Part shown: positions 1-14,945 of the stretch, piece by piece
Layout of the letters: the number at the start of each line of letters is the position of its first letter
How positions within the stretch are numbered: the stretch's first letter is position 1
Source: Rhizoctonia solani
Lineage: Eukaryota; Basidiomycota; Agaricomycetes; Cantharellales; Ceratobasidiaceae
Length of the DNA: 64,000 nt
Assembly: GCF_016906535.1 (NCBI RefSeq)
Contig: NC_057373.1
Span: 2,232,001 to 2,296,000, forward strand
Direction: 5' to 3'
Made by a program: the position numbers and the translations under genes
Notes under the pieces: generated by a model
The model's input: only the letters and a program-made list of their open reading frames with translations
Databases searched by the model: none
Told to the model about the DNA's origin: nothing

Positions 1-59
1 TCACTCTAGTCCAGAACTCATCTTGATTGATCCATAACCCAGAATCCTAATTATACTAG

Positions 60-3000
60 TAGCGATAATGAGAGTGGGGATGATCAACGACGCGAGCTTA
101 CTCTCCCAATTGATGTTGCGTCTTATCCCCTTCGTATAGAATTATCTGGCAATCAAGATAAAGGGAAAGTAAAAAAACTGGAATATGGAGCAGCTCATCC
201 TGGCACGATTCCAACATCTGAACACCTTGAATCGCCCGGATTCATACCGCTCGGCTTCAAGGGGCTCAAGCCTGGCCTAGGGGGCGATGGAGACGAAGAT
301 CGGCATTGTGGGACGGTATCTGAAGGAATCTCAGACACCGATGATAACAACATACCTACACTGATACCCTCAACATCTACTCTTCCCCCTGCACCCCCAC
401 CAACCGTTTCCCGTTCCCGTTCATCGAGTCGGTCATTCCCTTCGACTCTACTTAATCATGACGTACCGCCAGTCCCACCTCTTCCACCCTTTGCGTTGCT
501 CGGCTCTCGGGCTCGCGCGGCATCATCTCCGAGGACAGCAGCGGTTCCATTCGGTTCTTCGATGGTCGTAGATCAGCGTTCCCTTTTAACTCCTACACCT
601 ACGAACTCCTACACACCTCTTCCGGCTACTCCGTCTTCAGCAAGCATGAGTATGAGTACGAGTATAAGTAGCAGCAATGCGAGCCCCTCTTCAGGTGTTC
701 CAGACCACACCGTTACTTTTCAATCTCGCTCACGCAATGTGTCGCCACAACCGGGTCATTCATCAGCACCTGAAAAGTTACGTCAACGCTCAATATCTGA
801 GTCTGGTGGTGGCAGTAGCTCTGGAGCTGGAAGTAATTCACGAGGGCGTTTTGCCAGCGGTCTAGCACAAGCTCTTCGCAAGACCCCGCCCAGTATTTCA
901 TCTGGGCGAGGAATTGAGCATATAAAGCCTGCAAAACGTCGCCCCCGGCCCAAATACACATTTGCATTTGTTGGCTCTGGTGGGTGCGGGAAGACGGTGC
1001 TCATCGAGAAAGGGTCCAAGGCGGCAAATTCTAGGTATAAACCACAGGTTACGCTTAAAACCGTCCGTTATGGAGACACCGACATGACTTGTAAGTGGTA
1101 GATACCTATGCTTTACACTAGTATTCATTTTACTATCCAGTTGAGATGCGTGAAGCCTATGTTCTTGTCGACAAGGCCCACGTAGGCTACCCTATCCATG
1201 CGATTGAATTCAATTCGGCGCCATTCATTAAGGCGCTAGAAACTGGGACTCAATTCTGGCCGTCTGGGATGCCTGAAGTTGATGGTGTGGTCCTATGCTA
1301 CGATGCATCCGCTGAAGGCAATGGACAAGGGAGTTTTGACTACATAGTCCGATTGACTGGTAGGTCTTATTTCACTGCATTTGGTCTTCCTAATGTAGCT
1401 AATATATTATCCTCAATCTAGCCGCGTTTGCAGCCCTGCACTACCCAATCATCTGGGTAGCGTGCAAAAGCGATTGGATCCGCCCAACTAAGAAAGATGG
1501 CCAGCCCGCATCTCCTCGCATCTTACCAGCGGGAATTGTGCCGCCACAACAAGTATTTATCCTAGCTGGTGCTGAGCACACTGGTCTGATTGAAGTCACA
1601 AAAACTTCCCAACATGGCAAGGAGCAAATGCGCAACATGATGACATGGATGTACAAGGCGGTTGGACGAGCACGTCGTAGGTGTCCAGAATCACCTATCT
1701 TCACCATGTGTGTTGACAGGACATTAGGTAGCCGAGAAGATGGAGAGAAGAACCAAGAATACCATAATCATGCATCTCCTGATGTATTCAATCGAAAACC
1801 CAACTCATCCAGGCCTCCGCCAATTACCATTCCAACCCAGTCAGCGCTTGGGTCTGTCCCTGCTGTGCTCCCTCACCCACCTAGCCCAGTATCTTCTCCC
1901 CCAAAATCTCCAGTCTCTCCTTCATTGCTGATTCCTCAGAGGACAACTCGTGCACGCTCTATGAGTGACCTCCTAAGCCAGGCTGCTCGTGATCAAGTCA
2001 CTGAAGCTTCGGCGGCAATTCTTCGTAAGGCTAGTGCAACTGTGAATCCCATGATTCTGCCGCGGCCGACATATGAATCTGTCATGTCACCAATAGATAT
2101 ACCAAAGGAGCCAGATACGAATTCTCGCGCTCCGAGTGGTGACGCCCCTAAGCTGAGTGGAGGCACGAGCGTTGTTGTATTACAATCCAAGTATGCGCCG
2201 GATCCGTAAGTCTGTTTTAGAAATCTTGGAAAACAATACCAATTACTTTCTACCTATAGGTTTGCATTCGCAACTCTGGATCAACTGATAGCCCGCCTAT
2301 TATGGGGGAATGAAACCGATCCTAGTATGTTTATTTCAACTCACCTACCCTCGTCCGTTAATCGTCGGGTCTATTAGACAACCTGGCCTTTCGTGCCGCT
2401 TTTGCACTCAGTTATCGCCGGTTTGCCGCGCCTCGTACTATCCTCTTGAGTATAATTCGATTTATTCGAGGGAGCGATAGTGACGGTCGGGCGCGTGCGG
2501 TTGATATCCTTGCCGACTACTTGCATCATTGGGTGCATAAATATCCAACAGATTTTGCTGCTCCTGGGGCGATTCCACCTCTGGAGACTTTAATTCGGTG
2601 AGTCAAAGGATTCTTTACGATGTATAAGAAACTGATTGTCCGTATAGTGTACTGAAAGAGAATGGCTTTCATGAGTGTGCGAAAGGTGAATCAAACGCAT
2701 ATATCTAGTTTGCAGGGGGTTGACACCTAGTCTATAGATTTGGATCAGCTTCTCCCCATGTTGAATACCCTCAAAGATGATGCTACTGACTGGGCAAAGC
2801 CAACGACAGACTTTACAGAGTGTTCGGATTCAGACACGGAGCGCGACCCCGACAGCCGACCAAATAGCTCTGAGATCCAATCCCTGTCCTCCAGCCCGCC
2901 TCTTGGCGTACTGGTTAGTACAACAACGGTGATAGAGTCCACTTCACCACTGGTAGTAGGGGATGAACCTCCCACAACTGGCCGCCGGCTTTCACCAGTG

Positions 3001-4182
3001 GCCCCATTGGTAACAGGATTATCAGAGACAGAGGAGCAAGAACTCAGGCGTGTGGGAAAGCTCATCCTGAGGCTAGAACCTGAAGAGGTTGCCCAAGAGA
3101 TTACAAGAGTTGACCACGAATTGTTCATGTCAATCCAGGTGAGTTCAAGCTTTTATGCGAATGACAAGAAGCTGACACTCATTTATAGCCACGGGACTGG
3201 CTTCGACATGCATATACAACGCGTCGTGACCGTGATCCTGCGGTTCATGCGCTAGACCAAATAGCTCATCGATTTGAGAGGCTGGGGTTCTTGTGCGTCG
3301 ATTTACTTGCCCCGGAACCACATATTGACACTTTAGCACAGAGTTGACTCGCTGATTCTTGTGTGCCCTAAGCTTCACGACCGTGGACGTATGTTCGAGT
3401 ATTTTCTTCGAGTAGCATTAATTGTTCGTAGTTACAATAACTTCGCCGCACTGCACTCAATCGTCGCGGCATTGGACAAGATATACAGTGGTGAAGAGGG
3501 GGAGGGCATTGAATCTTACATTCAAAGTAGTGATATCAATTGGAATAAATGGCTCAGGCGAGTTGAAAGTAACACTCTACTCGGTTTACACTTATCAATC
3601 AACACCACCCGTAGCTTACGCGTGTTGATTCTCAAGTCAAATGGCACCGCATACAAAACCGCGCTCAAACACACAACCCAGCCCCTTATTCCGACGATGT
3701 ACGTATGTCTATCTTTTGACCTGATCTGCACGCTGACCTAGTATTTGACCAGGGCAATTCACACGAGCGACTTAGTTCGCGTCATGTCAAACCGTGATTA
3801 CAAGGAAGATGCTCCGACTCTCATACACGTATGTATGGTTCGCCGCTTTGTCACACGCACATCGCTGATATGTTTGCCCAGTGGGGAAAATTCCAAATTA
3901 TCGCAAAAATCGTCAATCAAATGATAGAGCTTCAAGGCCGCCTACGCGCCACGAATATCTACAGCTTTCCAGACCGCCCTCACATCGCATCGCTGCTCAA
4001 CGATCCGAAGACTATGACTGAGGAGGTGCGTTTTTGAATTTCAAAAATTCATCGCAAAGGCTAAATCCTCAAAACAGATGATTGTGTTAAAGACTTTCCC
4101 TAGTAGTGCGACTGAGACCAATGTGGGACGTACAGGAACGTGGGGCGCTCGTGTCCTCCGAAAAGTATTCTCTGATAGATGA
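60..4182 (+). CDS. Ras guanine-nucleotide exchange factor with an internal Ras-like P-loop domain (5' partial)
   Basis: The product should promote GDP/GTP exchange on a Ras-type GTPase at membranes. The first visible exon is open from about 60 (acceptor tactag) and upstream exons lie outside the window. Order: a long Ser/Pro-rich disordered region (about 60-900); a Ras-like domain with P-loop GSGGCGKT (about 970), a strand DGVVLCYD (about 1285) and ACKSD in place of NKxD (about 1463); a Ser/Pro linker (1780-2205); a RasGEF_N/REM segment (2260-2685); and the CDC25 catalytic domain (about 3020-4100) with PRDWLRHA and FNNFAALHSI-like helices (seen as YNNFAALHSIVAALD). Splicing at 1090/1141, 1359/1422, 2205/2260, 2324/2378, 2597/2648, 2685/2738, 3138/3189, 3698/3753, 3828/3882 and 4025/4078 keeps the frame. 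The junction near 3292/3342 is less certain. The stop is at 4180-4182. Confidence 0.85.
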
Positions 4183-4422
4183 TTTCGCTTTTTTTTTTCG
4201 AATACCGTACTGTCCATTTGCTTTGCATTTCTTACTGACGTTAAATGTTTTGTGATACCTACTTCGCATTTGTTTTCGAATAGTCCTCGACTGCATCAGA
4301 TATATTTGATGAACATTCACGACGTATATATAATGTTGTTTAGCATGCATTTTTAGCGCCTTGCGTTTTGTTTATACCAATACAGTATCATATTCTAGTA
4401 CAGAAACAGAACATGTAACAAA

Positions 4423-6342
<1,920 letters not shown>

Positions 6343-6656
6343 CTATTGTGGTAACATACTAATTTTCCCCCATATAGACTTTATCTGAGCGACAGACGGA
6401 GTAATGGAATGATCGTGTTTGCGAGGAGTTTGGTAGAACGCGGAGACGAGGGACGAGTAGATATCCTCGGTAAAGGGGCATGGGATAACCGTTGTGTTAT
6501 TTCCACTCCAAGTAGAACCTGACAAAGCATTGCGTGCCCTCCACCGGAGTTTGATTGCTCAATGCCCGATACTCTCTCACACTCGAAGCGAAGATGCTTT
6601 AGTAATTATAATTTATGACAATTTCCCGATGGAGCGAGGTACTCTCCTGCACAACC
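6343..6656. other. Gap between NADH pyrophosphatase 5' end and DRS1 stop
   Basis: This roughly 310-base stretch must hold the promoter and probably the first small coding exon of the minus-strand NADH pyrophosphatase. An open minus-strand frame covers 6343-6525 but its residues match nothing I recognise. On the minus strand, ATGGGGGAAAATTA followed by gtatgt (about 6355-6375) looks like an exon end with a good donor, but I could not make its phase fit. Confidence 0.3.
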
Positions 6657-9322
6657 TCAACGGCGCTTGCCCGCGGCCGCCTTTTTGCCTGCTCCCTTGG
6701 ATTGCTTGGGTTTCAATGCTTTGATACCCTCACCCTTTTTGGCCCTCATTCCTTCTCTTGCCTGGGCACTTCCCCTATCTGCCAAATCTCTATCAAACCC
6801 AACCTTACGAATCTTGGACTTGGACTTCTTTTTGCCTGCCTTGGGGTCAAATTTCTTGACTGGTTCACCAATTTTCCCCGGTCGCTGGGCTCGTTTGGCG
6901 CTCCGGATCGCTGCATCAGTTGCATGCTGATCATTAAACTCGGCATCAGCCTCCCGTGCAAGTTTGCGTCTCTTTGCACGCCGAGTAAGGCCAGAGAATT
7001 TGTCACGTTTAGGTTTCTGCCCAAATATGGTAAATGAATGTGGTAAAGTTAAATTATTCGGAAACCTACGTCTTCATCTTTATCCTTGGATTTGTTATCT
7101 TTCTTTCCAAGGTCCACGTTTGAAGTAAACCCTTTTTCATATTGCTGCTTGCTAATCGCTGTGGACGGGCTCGGTACGCGTCGACTGAACGATGGATGCA
7201 AACTCACCAGCTGCCTTTTCCTTTTCCTTGTCAGTCTGGAACCACGTTCGCTTGGGTCGGCCGAATATCTCTTCTTCGTGGGTGATCATATTCTGGCCCT
7301 TTTTTAATTCCATTTCTGCAGTCCGCAACTAACCCATCCAAATGAAATTACGTCAAATCAACACCATGCATGCGTACTTCCCACTCACCAATTTTTCTTC
7401 CTTTTCCTCTTTGAGGACTTCCTCGACCTCTCCCTTGAGCTCCTCCAATTTTTCCACAACTGAGGCCACGACTTCGCTCGGTACGACGCGATGTCTGATC
7501 TTGTCAGCTTCACTGCGTTTGATCGCTGCCTTGAGCATCTTCCGATCTGCCTCGCCCACCAGTGTAATTGACCGTCCTTTCTTTCCCGCACGTGCTGTTC
7601 GGCCCACACGATGGACATATTGCTCGATTTGACCTGGCATGTCATAGTTGATGACTGTCTCGATGCCTCTGATGTCCAAACCGCGCGATGCAAGGTCGGT
7701 AGCTAGAAGATAGTCGGCTTCGCCTGAGCGGAATTTGGTGAGCGCGTTCAGACGCTGTTTAAAAATCAGCCAATATATATCTACTCTGCTACACGATCGG
7801 AACTTTATATACTTACCTGCTCTTGTGTTAGATCTCCATGCAGTTCCAATGCCTTTAACCCACACAACCCAAACACGACCCGGAACTGATGTGCCAATTT
7901 TTTGCTCCTGAAGAAAATGATGACACCTTTTCGAGCGGTGCGCTGGCAAAGAGCGACGAGCAAAGCTGGACGTTCGGCCTCTTTTCCTGCGCGTACACGG
8001 ACGAATTCTTGAACGAGTCCACGGGCGGTTTGTTTAGACGGGTCGACAAAGAGTCGAACGGGGTGTCGGAGGGAGAGGCGAATGAGTGTTTCCACGTCGT
8101 CAGTCATAGTTGCCGAAAATAGCATGGTTTGGCGACCTGTTGGACAAGACTGAACAATCTCTTTGAGTTCGTCCGCGAAGCCGTCCGAGAGCATTCGGTC
8201 TGCTTCGTCCAGCACCAGTACGTCTAATGCATCCAGTGCAAAAGAACGAGAGTTACGCAGGTGGTCAATCAGTCTACCCGGGGTAGCCACAACCAAGTCA
8301 GGTCGAGTTCGTAATGTGGCTTCCTGTGCTTTGAGGGAAAGACCACCGACGATGAGTGCGCATCGAACATCGGTAAACGTCCCAAGCTTTTCAGCGACAG
8401 CGTGACACTGAACAGCAAGTTCACGAGTAGGCACGAGTACGAGTACGCGGGTATGAGCATCGCGGGATCGGTATAAAAGTCGCTCGAGAATAGGGATGAT
8501 AAATGCGGCGGTTTTACCTGAGCCTGTGACTGCACCACCTACCACATCCTTACCGAGAAGTGCAACTGGTATAGTAGCAGCTTGGATGGGGGTGGGGGAG
8601 TTAAACCCGGCTGAAGTCAGGGCACGGAGGAGGGGTCGAGATAGGTTCATGCTTGTGAATGATGTATGTACTTGTGCGTCTGTAGGAGATGGTGCAAAGT
8701 ATGCAGCCTTGGCAGCTTTTTGGGCGGGGGTTTCGACATCCGAGTCGGCATCCGAGTCAGATTGAGAGCCAGTGTCATCGCCCTCTGCCTCTGAGGCTGG
8801 GCCATTGCTCGAATCCGAGTCTGACAGGGGGTCATCCTCATCGTGGTGGGCTTCCTCCACGGCACCGCCAAAGGCAGAATCTGAGACATGTCAGAAACGT
8901 GCCATGTGCACGCCGACCGGGTATATGATAGACTGACCGTTGTCCGAGCTCAACTCTTCCCCCGAGCTCTCCCCCTGGGAGGCCTCTTCGTCGCTGGTGT
9001 CTTGGTCTTGGTCTGCCTCGTGTCGCTTGCGCTTCAAGCTGCCCTCCGCCTGGGCCCTGAGTTTGCGCCGCGCTATAATGTCGTCTACTGATATGGGCTC
9101 CTGCGCTTCAATTCGGTCAGTACCAAAACAATTCCCGCCTAGCATTTACCGCACCGGCTTGGATCCGCTGTGCACTACGTCGGCGCTATCCCAAGCATCG
9201 CCCGCTCCGGTCAAAGCGCCTCCGGCAACATCAAAGCTAAACCCCGGGTCAATAGTTGGCCCATCGCCCTCTATGCCCCCCTCGTCGTCAGACTCGATTG
9301 TCATCACATAGTCTGGGGCCAT
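6657..9322 (-). CDS. DRS1: DEAD-box ATP-dependent RNA helicase Drs1 (DDX27 family)
   Basis: This is a nucleolar helicase for 60S ribosomal subunit assembly. All superfamily 2 motifs are visible: Q motif FNSPTPIQ, motif I AVTGSGKT, Ia [10 protein letters not shown], Ib [45 protein letters not shown] and [15 protein letters not shown]. The N-terminus is rich in Asp, Glu and Ser. The C-terminus (6657-7015) is Lys-rich and ends KKAAAGKRR, as expected for a nucleolar protein. The start [16 protein letters not shown] is at 9322. Introns fall near 9107-9149, 8890-8935, 7757-7817 and within 7024-7390. The start faces APC4 across only 138 bases. Confidence 0.93.
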
Positions 9323-9460
9323 GGTGGACAAAAGCAAGAACAAAATTTGGTCGGGTAGGGGTGGCTGTGCAGTGATAAGATAAGATGTCATTATGTCTCC
9401 ACACTTGAGGGTCCCGCTGGCTGGGATCAACGCGATCTGCGTGCGTTCTCGACCACTGTC

Positions 9461-12400
9461 ATGGCTCTTGGGGACTCTGCGTTTGGTGTACACGGTACTT
9501 TCGGGGTTGCTGCGGGCTCGAAACTGCTATCGGGGGCTTGTTGCCCTACTATGGACTTGGTGGCTATTCTATCTGGGGAAAGACTAGCTCTCTGGCGCAT
9601 GCAGGGCGGGAGCGTGTGGACCGCCGACGTGCACAACGTGATCGACATCGAATGGAGCCCAGACGGTGCGTATATCCATGCGGCATCCGCACCTACTCAC
9701 TATTTACTAGGCAGAGTTATCCTCTGCGTTCATCAACCACCCCGGGCCACCCTCTGGTCTGTACATGATGGCAAGCAAATCGGCGAACTACTCGTCCCCA
9801 ACACCGTTACTCGTATCACCGGCGTCTGGTGGGTTGAACCAGATGAACAACCGCCGATCGACGAACTTGGAGACCTTATGAAAAGAGGTCCCAATACTGT
9901 GAGTCGCTCGCGTTCACATTGACTCCACTAACATCTCAGTAGCCGGGCTCAGCCCACTCACTCTTAGCACGTCTGCCCCTCCTGGAGCCTTATAAGGATC
10001 CTCTTCCGGCGTAAGTACAATCTATGGCACACCAGTTTCATTTCAAACTAGAATACATTTGACAGAAAACCAAACCCACTAGGCGCACCCATAACCTTTG
10101 GTCTCCCCGACCCCAAGCCCACTCAAGACTGGCGTACGCCATTACCCGTCGTGCAAAGGATCCAGTCTCTACCCCCTTCGCCCATTTCAGCATCTCTCGC
10201 ACCTACCGACAGGGTACCAACGCGGAATAAGCCCACAAGTTCGACAACAAAGGATGAACAAGTCGACCCGAACCGTGGCACCCTAGTTGTCATCGCAGAC
10301 TCAAATGGGCTAGTCCATCTCTTCCTCGATGGAAGCTACGCCGTGGGCGAGGTGCGTGTTTACCCATCAACCACAGCCGTGCGAATTAGCGGCCTGTCCA
10401 AACGAGGCTCGATCACTTCCTTTGGTGTGTATGGGTCCGGCCTCACCTCTAGCATGACGCGCTCGACATCGCTGGCATCCACCCTCGTCCACGTACCTCT
10501 TGCGACGACCCCGGAAACACACAAGGTCGCACGGGCGTCGTCGACGTTGAAAGCATTGCTCGAATACATCCACCTCGGTGTCGAAGAACTGGAAATAATC
10601 TGGTGTGGTCGAGCGAAAGATGGGCGTGGGGGTGTGAAAGACCTTGGCTCATTTTGGGCAAAGATCATACTCGAGAAGGAACGAGCTCATGCCGGCCGTA
10701 AGTATAGCCCATCCTTTGATTCGTATTGATTGTTCGCACTATATCCCTTTCATCTATCAAACGCACCATACACACACCACTGATCCCATTTCACTCAACG
10801 CCGTCGTTCAAATTGTCTTTATCTGACCTTTCATTTCGCTCCGTTGGTTTCGTCATGACACACTTTTTGCACTGCCCTCATTAATGACTAACATATAAGT
10901 TCCGTAGGCGTGACTCTTGGACCCGTTGCTCAACTAACATTGTTACTACTTACGGGACGCGCCACAGATTCCCTGCAAGATTTCCTAGGTGGTGGGGGAA
11001 AACTAACGGATCGGGTAAGCGATCTATAAACACCGTATCTGGGAGAAAACTCACCAATACCTGCTCAATTATATCGTTTGAAATCTTTGCCAATGGGATG
11101 GTCCGCCGCCGTCGGCCGGTACTTTCCACTCCGGCATCCCACAATATGGATCTGGGGGCCTTTACCACTTGGCGGTGGATATACCTTCTACATCTCCAAC
11201 CCGACCTATCTTCTCTTGTTTGGACGACTTCGACCACGCCCCTGCCTCCCTTTCTATCTCTACGATCGACTCCAAATGATCCGGTTCAACTCTCCTTTGG
11301 CCCCTGTCAAACCGGTATGCTCCCACATGGATGGCCTGTCAAACAACTTACGATTTGGTCGAATTGTACTGACTCCTATCATGGCACTTTGCCCAACTTC
11401 AATACAACGCTGCATGGTTCCCTTACGATCTGGGTGGGACGGCGATAATCCTGACATTCTAACGATACGATCTCTTGGTGCGAATCGCATATACAATCTC
11501 CGGGGCTCTATCTGTGATCTTCTAACACGCTCGGTCGCTCGCACGATCCTGGTCCAAACTGATCGACCGCTGTGCCTACACTTTGGCGATCACTCGGGCG
11601 AAACCGTGCTTTCCGCTCCTGCCATACTGGTTATCACCGCGATGGATGATCTGGGAACCTGTCCAAACAATGCTGGCTGCCTGGTGGACACGCCCTTCTC
11701 GCCCCCTTGCCCTGGTTGAAACCGGGCAACGCGTTAACAATGCTTTTCTTAACTCGGACCAAACCCGGGATGTTCCTAACTTGGTACGAAACTGGCTACA
11801 TGCACCTACCGAAACTTCTTCCATTGAAACACATGCATCTATTTCCCTCTCTCGAAACTGGACCCACGCAATCCTCTTACTCTTACGTCCTAATCCAACA
11901 TGCTTCTAATTTCTTACCCGAACATGTCGGATGTTATTATCATCGACTTGTATACCGTGTGGATAGAGTATCAATCACTGGGAACAAACGGTCTCACATG
12001 CGTTGATCCGCATGAGGGATTATACGAGTCAACGGATCGCACCCGCTGCTGAACGTGTGGTAATCATACTCGAGGAAATCAGAGGGTGGGCTGCATGGTG
12101 AGTTCGAATGAGTGGGTCCATCATTGGAGTTGCCCGGGTCACATAACGAGGCTCTTCTACCTCCGAGTCTATCTCAAGCTTCCGAGTGGCACCCATACAC
12201 GCCCCTGATTTGACTTTATGCTTCATGAATACTTGTCGATCGCATTGGTTATTTTACCCCTTGCTTTGCCTTGGATGGTGATTATTGCGCCGTTGCTTCG
12301 CAGACGTATCCCGTGACTGTACTATGCTTCTCATCGTTCCAGATCCAGGTGTAAGTTGTGTGCATTGCTGACCCGACTTTTGTTCTTTTCTTTCTGTCCT

Positions 12401-14595
12401 ACCCTTTGCGCCTCGACATCTACACGCCTACACGCCGGGATTACGCGCAACGACAACCGCCTGGCCGGATTGCACAACACGCAACGTTTGTCTGGATTCC
12501 GCCTGGACGTACCATCTGGACTTTCTACACGCAACAACCGCCAATCTCACGTCTGGACTCTACACACATGCCTTCACGGGGGCTCGATATGTACATGCAC
12601 GAACGCTTCTCTGGACACCCCCCTGCGCTCACACGACCCCGTTATTCCCTTTTGATCCTCTTTCTATGCGCGCAAACATACCCCTATGCACGCACTAACC
12701 CCGCCACGCGCGCGCCCTCATCTCTACTATGCACACACACACATATGGACATACCTCGCCCCGTACACTCGGCTCTATAGGCCTGACCGCTATGCCCAGT
12801 TCCGATTTTCGCAGGAGGTGATCGAACGTTGTCTTAGCCATGCGCACCGGTTGGTTGCATACGTCCAGTGGCTTGCGATTGAAGCCAATGCGGAACTTGC
12901 CCGGTTTGTTGAGTTTATCAAGTTTATGCGGAGCGGTGAGTGTATGTTTATTTGTCCCCAGTTTGGCCTGTAAAGTAGAGTTTCTTTTGTTGCGTGTCGG
13001 CTTTAGGCCTATGGAATAGGGGCGTATGGTTCCTTGTTTATTCATTGATTGATGCCACTGGAAATCGAGTATTTTCTTTCTTTCTCGTTTGCACATTGTT
13101 CTGTTCTTTTTTGCTCCACACCGTTTGTTATATTCCATTACGCATTTCGCTCAACCCTTCTATTCACATGTGCTAACCTAAACTTGCCTCGCTCCCGACG
13201 CCCACGCCCACACAGAGATCCAGAAAGCGATCGAACCGGACCTTAATGCGCGCCCGCCTGGACAGACACAAGTACAATACGACACGCTAGAGGCCATGGC
13301 ATACATCGAGCAAGGGCTTCTCGAAAGCGCGCTCACCGCCTGGTTCACAGGCCTCGGACCTCGGACGTACCCCGGCGAGCTATCTCACGCGACGCCTCCG
13401 ACCATGAGGGAGGCAATTGAGCAGGCGAGGCGCGCGCTCGACGGAAAGGACGACGCTACCGTTTGTTTGTTTCTTTGTGACGTCGTTCTCGTGCAAGGTG
13501 GTACTGAAACATAAATGAGAAACCCTAGGTAAGAAAAGGAAAGGAACCGGCCCAAGTCCAGGGTGGTCGATCGTTGCTAGCCGAGTATCCGGAGCGGAAT
13601 ATCTTAGTGATGGTGGATGAACTTGCAAAGGGGTGTGCCGAAGTATGCGAGGTCGCTGCGGGGGCTACAACGAGAGGTGCTCAAGTCGACGGAGTATCTG
13701 TACGGGCTGGCGACAGCGAAGATCCGAAAAACGAAGGCGAAATAGCCGAGAAACAACGAGAACTTGCGCGCGAGTGCACATGGCCCTCCCAGGAAGTGAG
13801 TGCATATATACTTAATATTTTTGTGGTACGATTAGGATACATTTCAAACAGCCGGTAGCACGTCCGGAAACATACGTGGTGACACGGGTCAAGAGGGATT
13901 CAGGCAGGGAATATCGTGCGTTCCGGTGGAGTTGTGAGTTGGTGCGTGGCGCTGATATAGTGATGGGTGTTCGGCCTGGTCCGGACGGCAGTGTGCCTCC
14001 TAAGAATTCGGCCCGAGCACGAGGCGCAGGCGCAAGAGAGAGCGGGTGTGGTGATCGAGTGCAAGGTCAATGGCATCGACGTAGAGATCCTTGACATTGG
14101 ATTTTTCGACGACAATCAACTCCTTGTCATTATTCGTACACGAGGTAAGCTAATGAATTTGCTTGCTGAGCGGCTCCGAATTAGATTTGAATACCATGTC
14201 AAAAGGCAGGGCGCATATTGGCATGATATACTACAGGGAGCTTGGGTGGACTGAGGATGTCTGGGGTGGCCAAGAGGTGGTGTCCCGCGAGGGGCTGATT
14301 GAAGTGGTGATGCATTACCACGAAACTGACAGGGTACGCGGGGGGGCCTTTTCGCGTTAAACGGGGATCTGAAAGCTGAACTAATGCACAGGTGGGTTTG
14401 GCGCAACTGGCTCAAACAATCGCTCGCTCGCGGGAGCTCCAAGGGTGTGGAACGGGACCGGCTCAGCTGGCCGTGAACGGCCGGCGGGGACGGCGGACGG
14501 CGTGTGTACTAGACTCGGGCGGGGTTGTAGAAGTGTTGGATATGGAGCTTGAGGGCGGCGAGGAAGAGGCGGAGAGCGAGAGCGAACGAGAGTGA
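9461..14595 (+). CDS. APC4: Anaphase-promoting complex subunit 4
   Basis: This is a scaffold subunit of the APC/C ubiquitin ligase that controls mitotic exit. The N-terminal WD40-like part starts at 9461 with CPTMDLVAILSGERLALWRM. The long helical domain is clear: LLLTGRATDSLQDFLG (10925-11000), HWEQTVSHALIRMRDYTSQR (11975-12040), RFSQEVIERCLSHAHRLVAY (12800-12860) and YDTLEAMAYIEQGLLESALT (about 13280-13340). The C-terminus is acidic and the stop is at 14593-14595. Most introns are short, but four central ones are long: about 10698-10912, 11015-11966 (952 nt), 12098-12780 (683 nt) and 12935-13215. I checked phase across 11014/11967 and 12097/12781, and both keep the frame. The assignment rests on the helical domain and the WD40-like start. 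Confidence 0.88.
11015..11966 (+). other. Exceptionally long APC4 intron (952 nt)
   Basis: The intron begins gtaagc after the codons TDR and ends ggatag before SINHWEQTV. It is biased to pyrimidines and repeats degenerate GAAACTGG/GAAACCGGG words (about 11719, 11795, 11855). A 213-codon open frame in it (11078-11719) has no recognisable domain. Confidence 0.7.
12098..12780 (+). other. Long APC4 intron (683 nt) with degenerate TCTGGAC/ACACGC words
   Basis: The donor is gtgagt after GCATG and the acceptor is ctctatag before GCCTGACCGC; together they restore AWPDRYAQFRF. The stretch 12410-12620 repeats CTGGAC and ACACGC words in degenerate form. No domain is seen in its open frames. Confidence 0.65.
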
Positions 14596-14945
14596 TGGCC
14601 TCGCGGCAGTCTCGACCCTAGGATAAACAGAAATGGGTTACACCAAACACAATTGGATAATTCATTTCGGGTAGACCCTTAGCACGTGTTTGGTTTTGTG
14701 AGAGGAGTGTGTTAGAGGAGTGAGACATCCAGAAGAACGGGACCCCCGCAGCCAGTCCATACACGGGCATGCTTCTTGGGTTGGATTATCCAACTCATGG
14801 CGTGCCTACCATCGCGCTTGATTAGGTGCGACGTGATCCATTCGAGCGAGCTTCCTGCTCCAGCAGCCACCACGAGGCTGGTTTCTCGAGAGCACAAATC
14901 CAGCCGATCCGCCAGTCGGATTCACCATTCCCCTCCTCCTCCACC
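14596..14945. other. APC4-bZIP intergenic region with inverted repeats
   Basis: No gene is seen. The region holds paired inverted words (see the repeat entry) and presumably the APC4 3' end and bZIP promoter. Confidence 0.5.
14643..14795. repeat. Small inverted-repeat structure, possible relic of a miniature transposon
   Basis: CCAAACAC (14643-14650) is inverted as GTGTTTGG (14686-14693). TTGGATAAT (14653-14661) is inverted as ATTATCCAA (14785-14793), the latter inside the palindrome GTTGGATTATCCAAC (14781-14795). The pairing is direct observation; transposon origin is only a guess, since no flanking target duplication was found. Confidence 0.35.

Noticed and set aside
11078..11719. A 213-codon plus-strand open frame inside the long APC4 intron
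   Set aside because: It has no recognisable domain, and splicing from 11014 to 11967 restores the conserved APC4 helical domain, so the frame is most likely intronic.
12358..12780. A 140-codon open frame in the second long APC4 intron
   Set aside because: The residues follow the degenerate repeat words, and the intron boundaries restore AWPDRYAQFRF cleanly.
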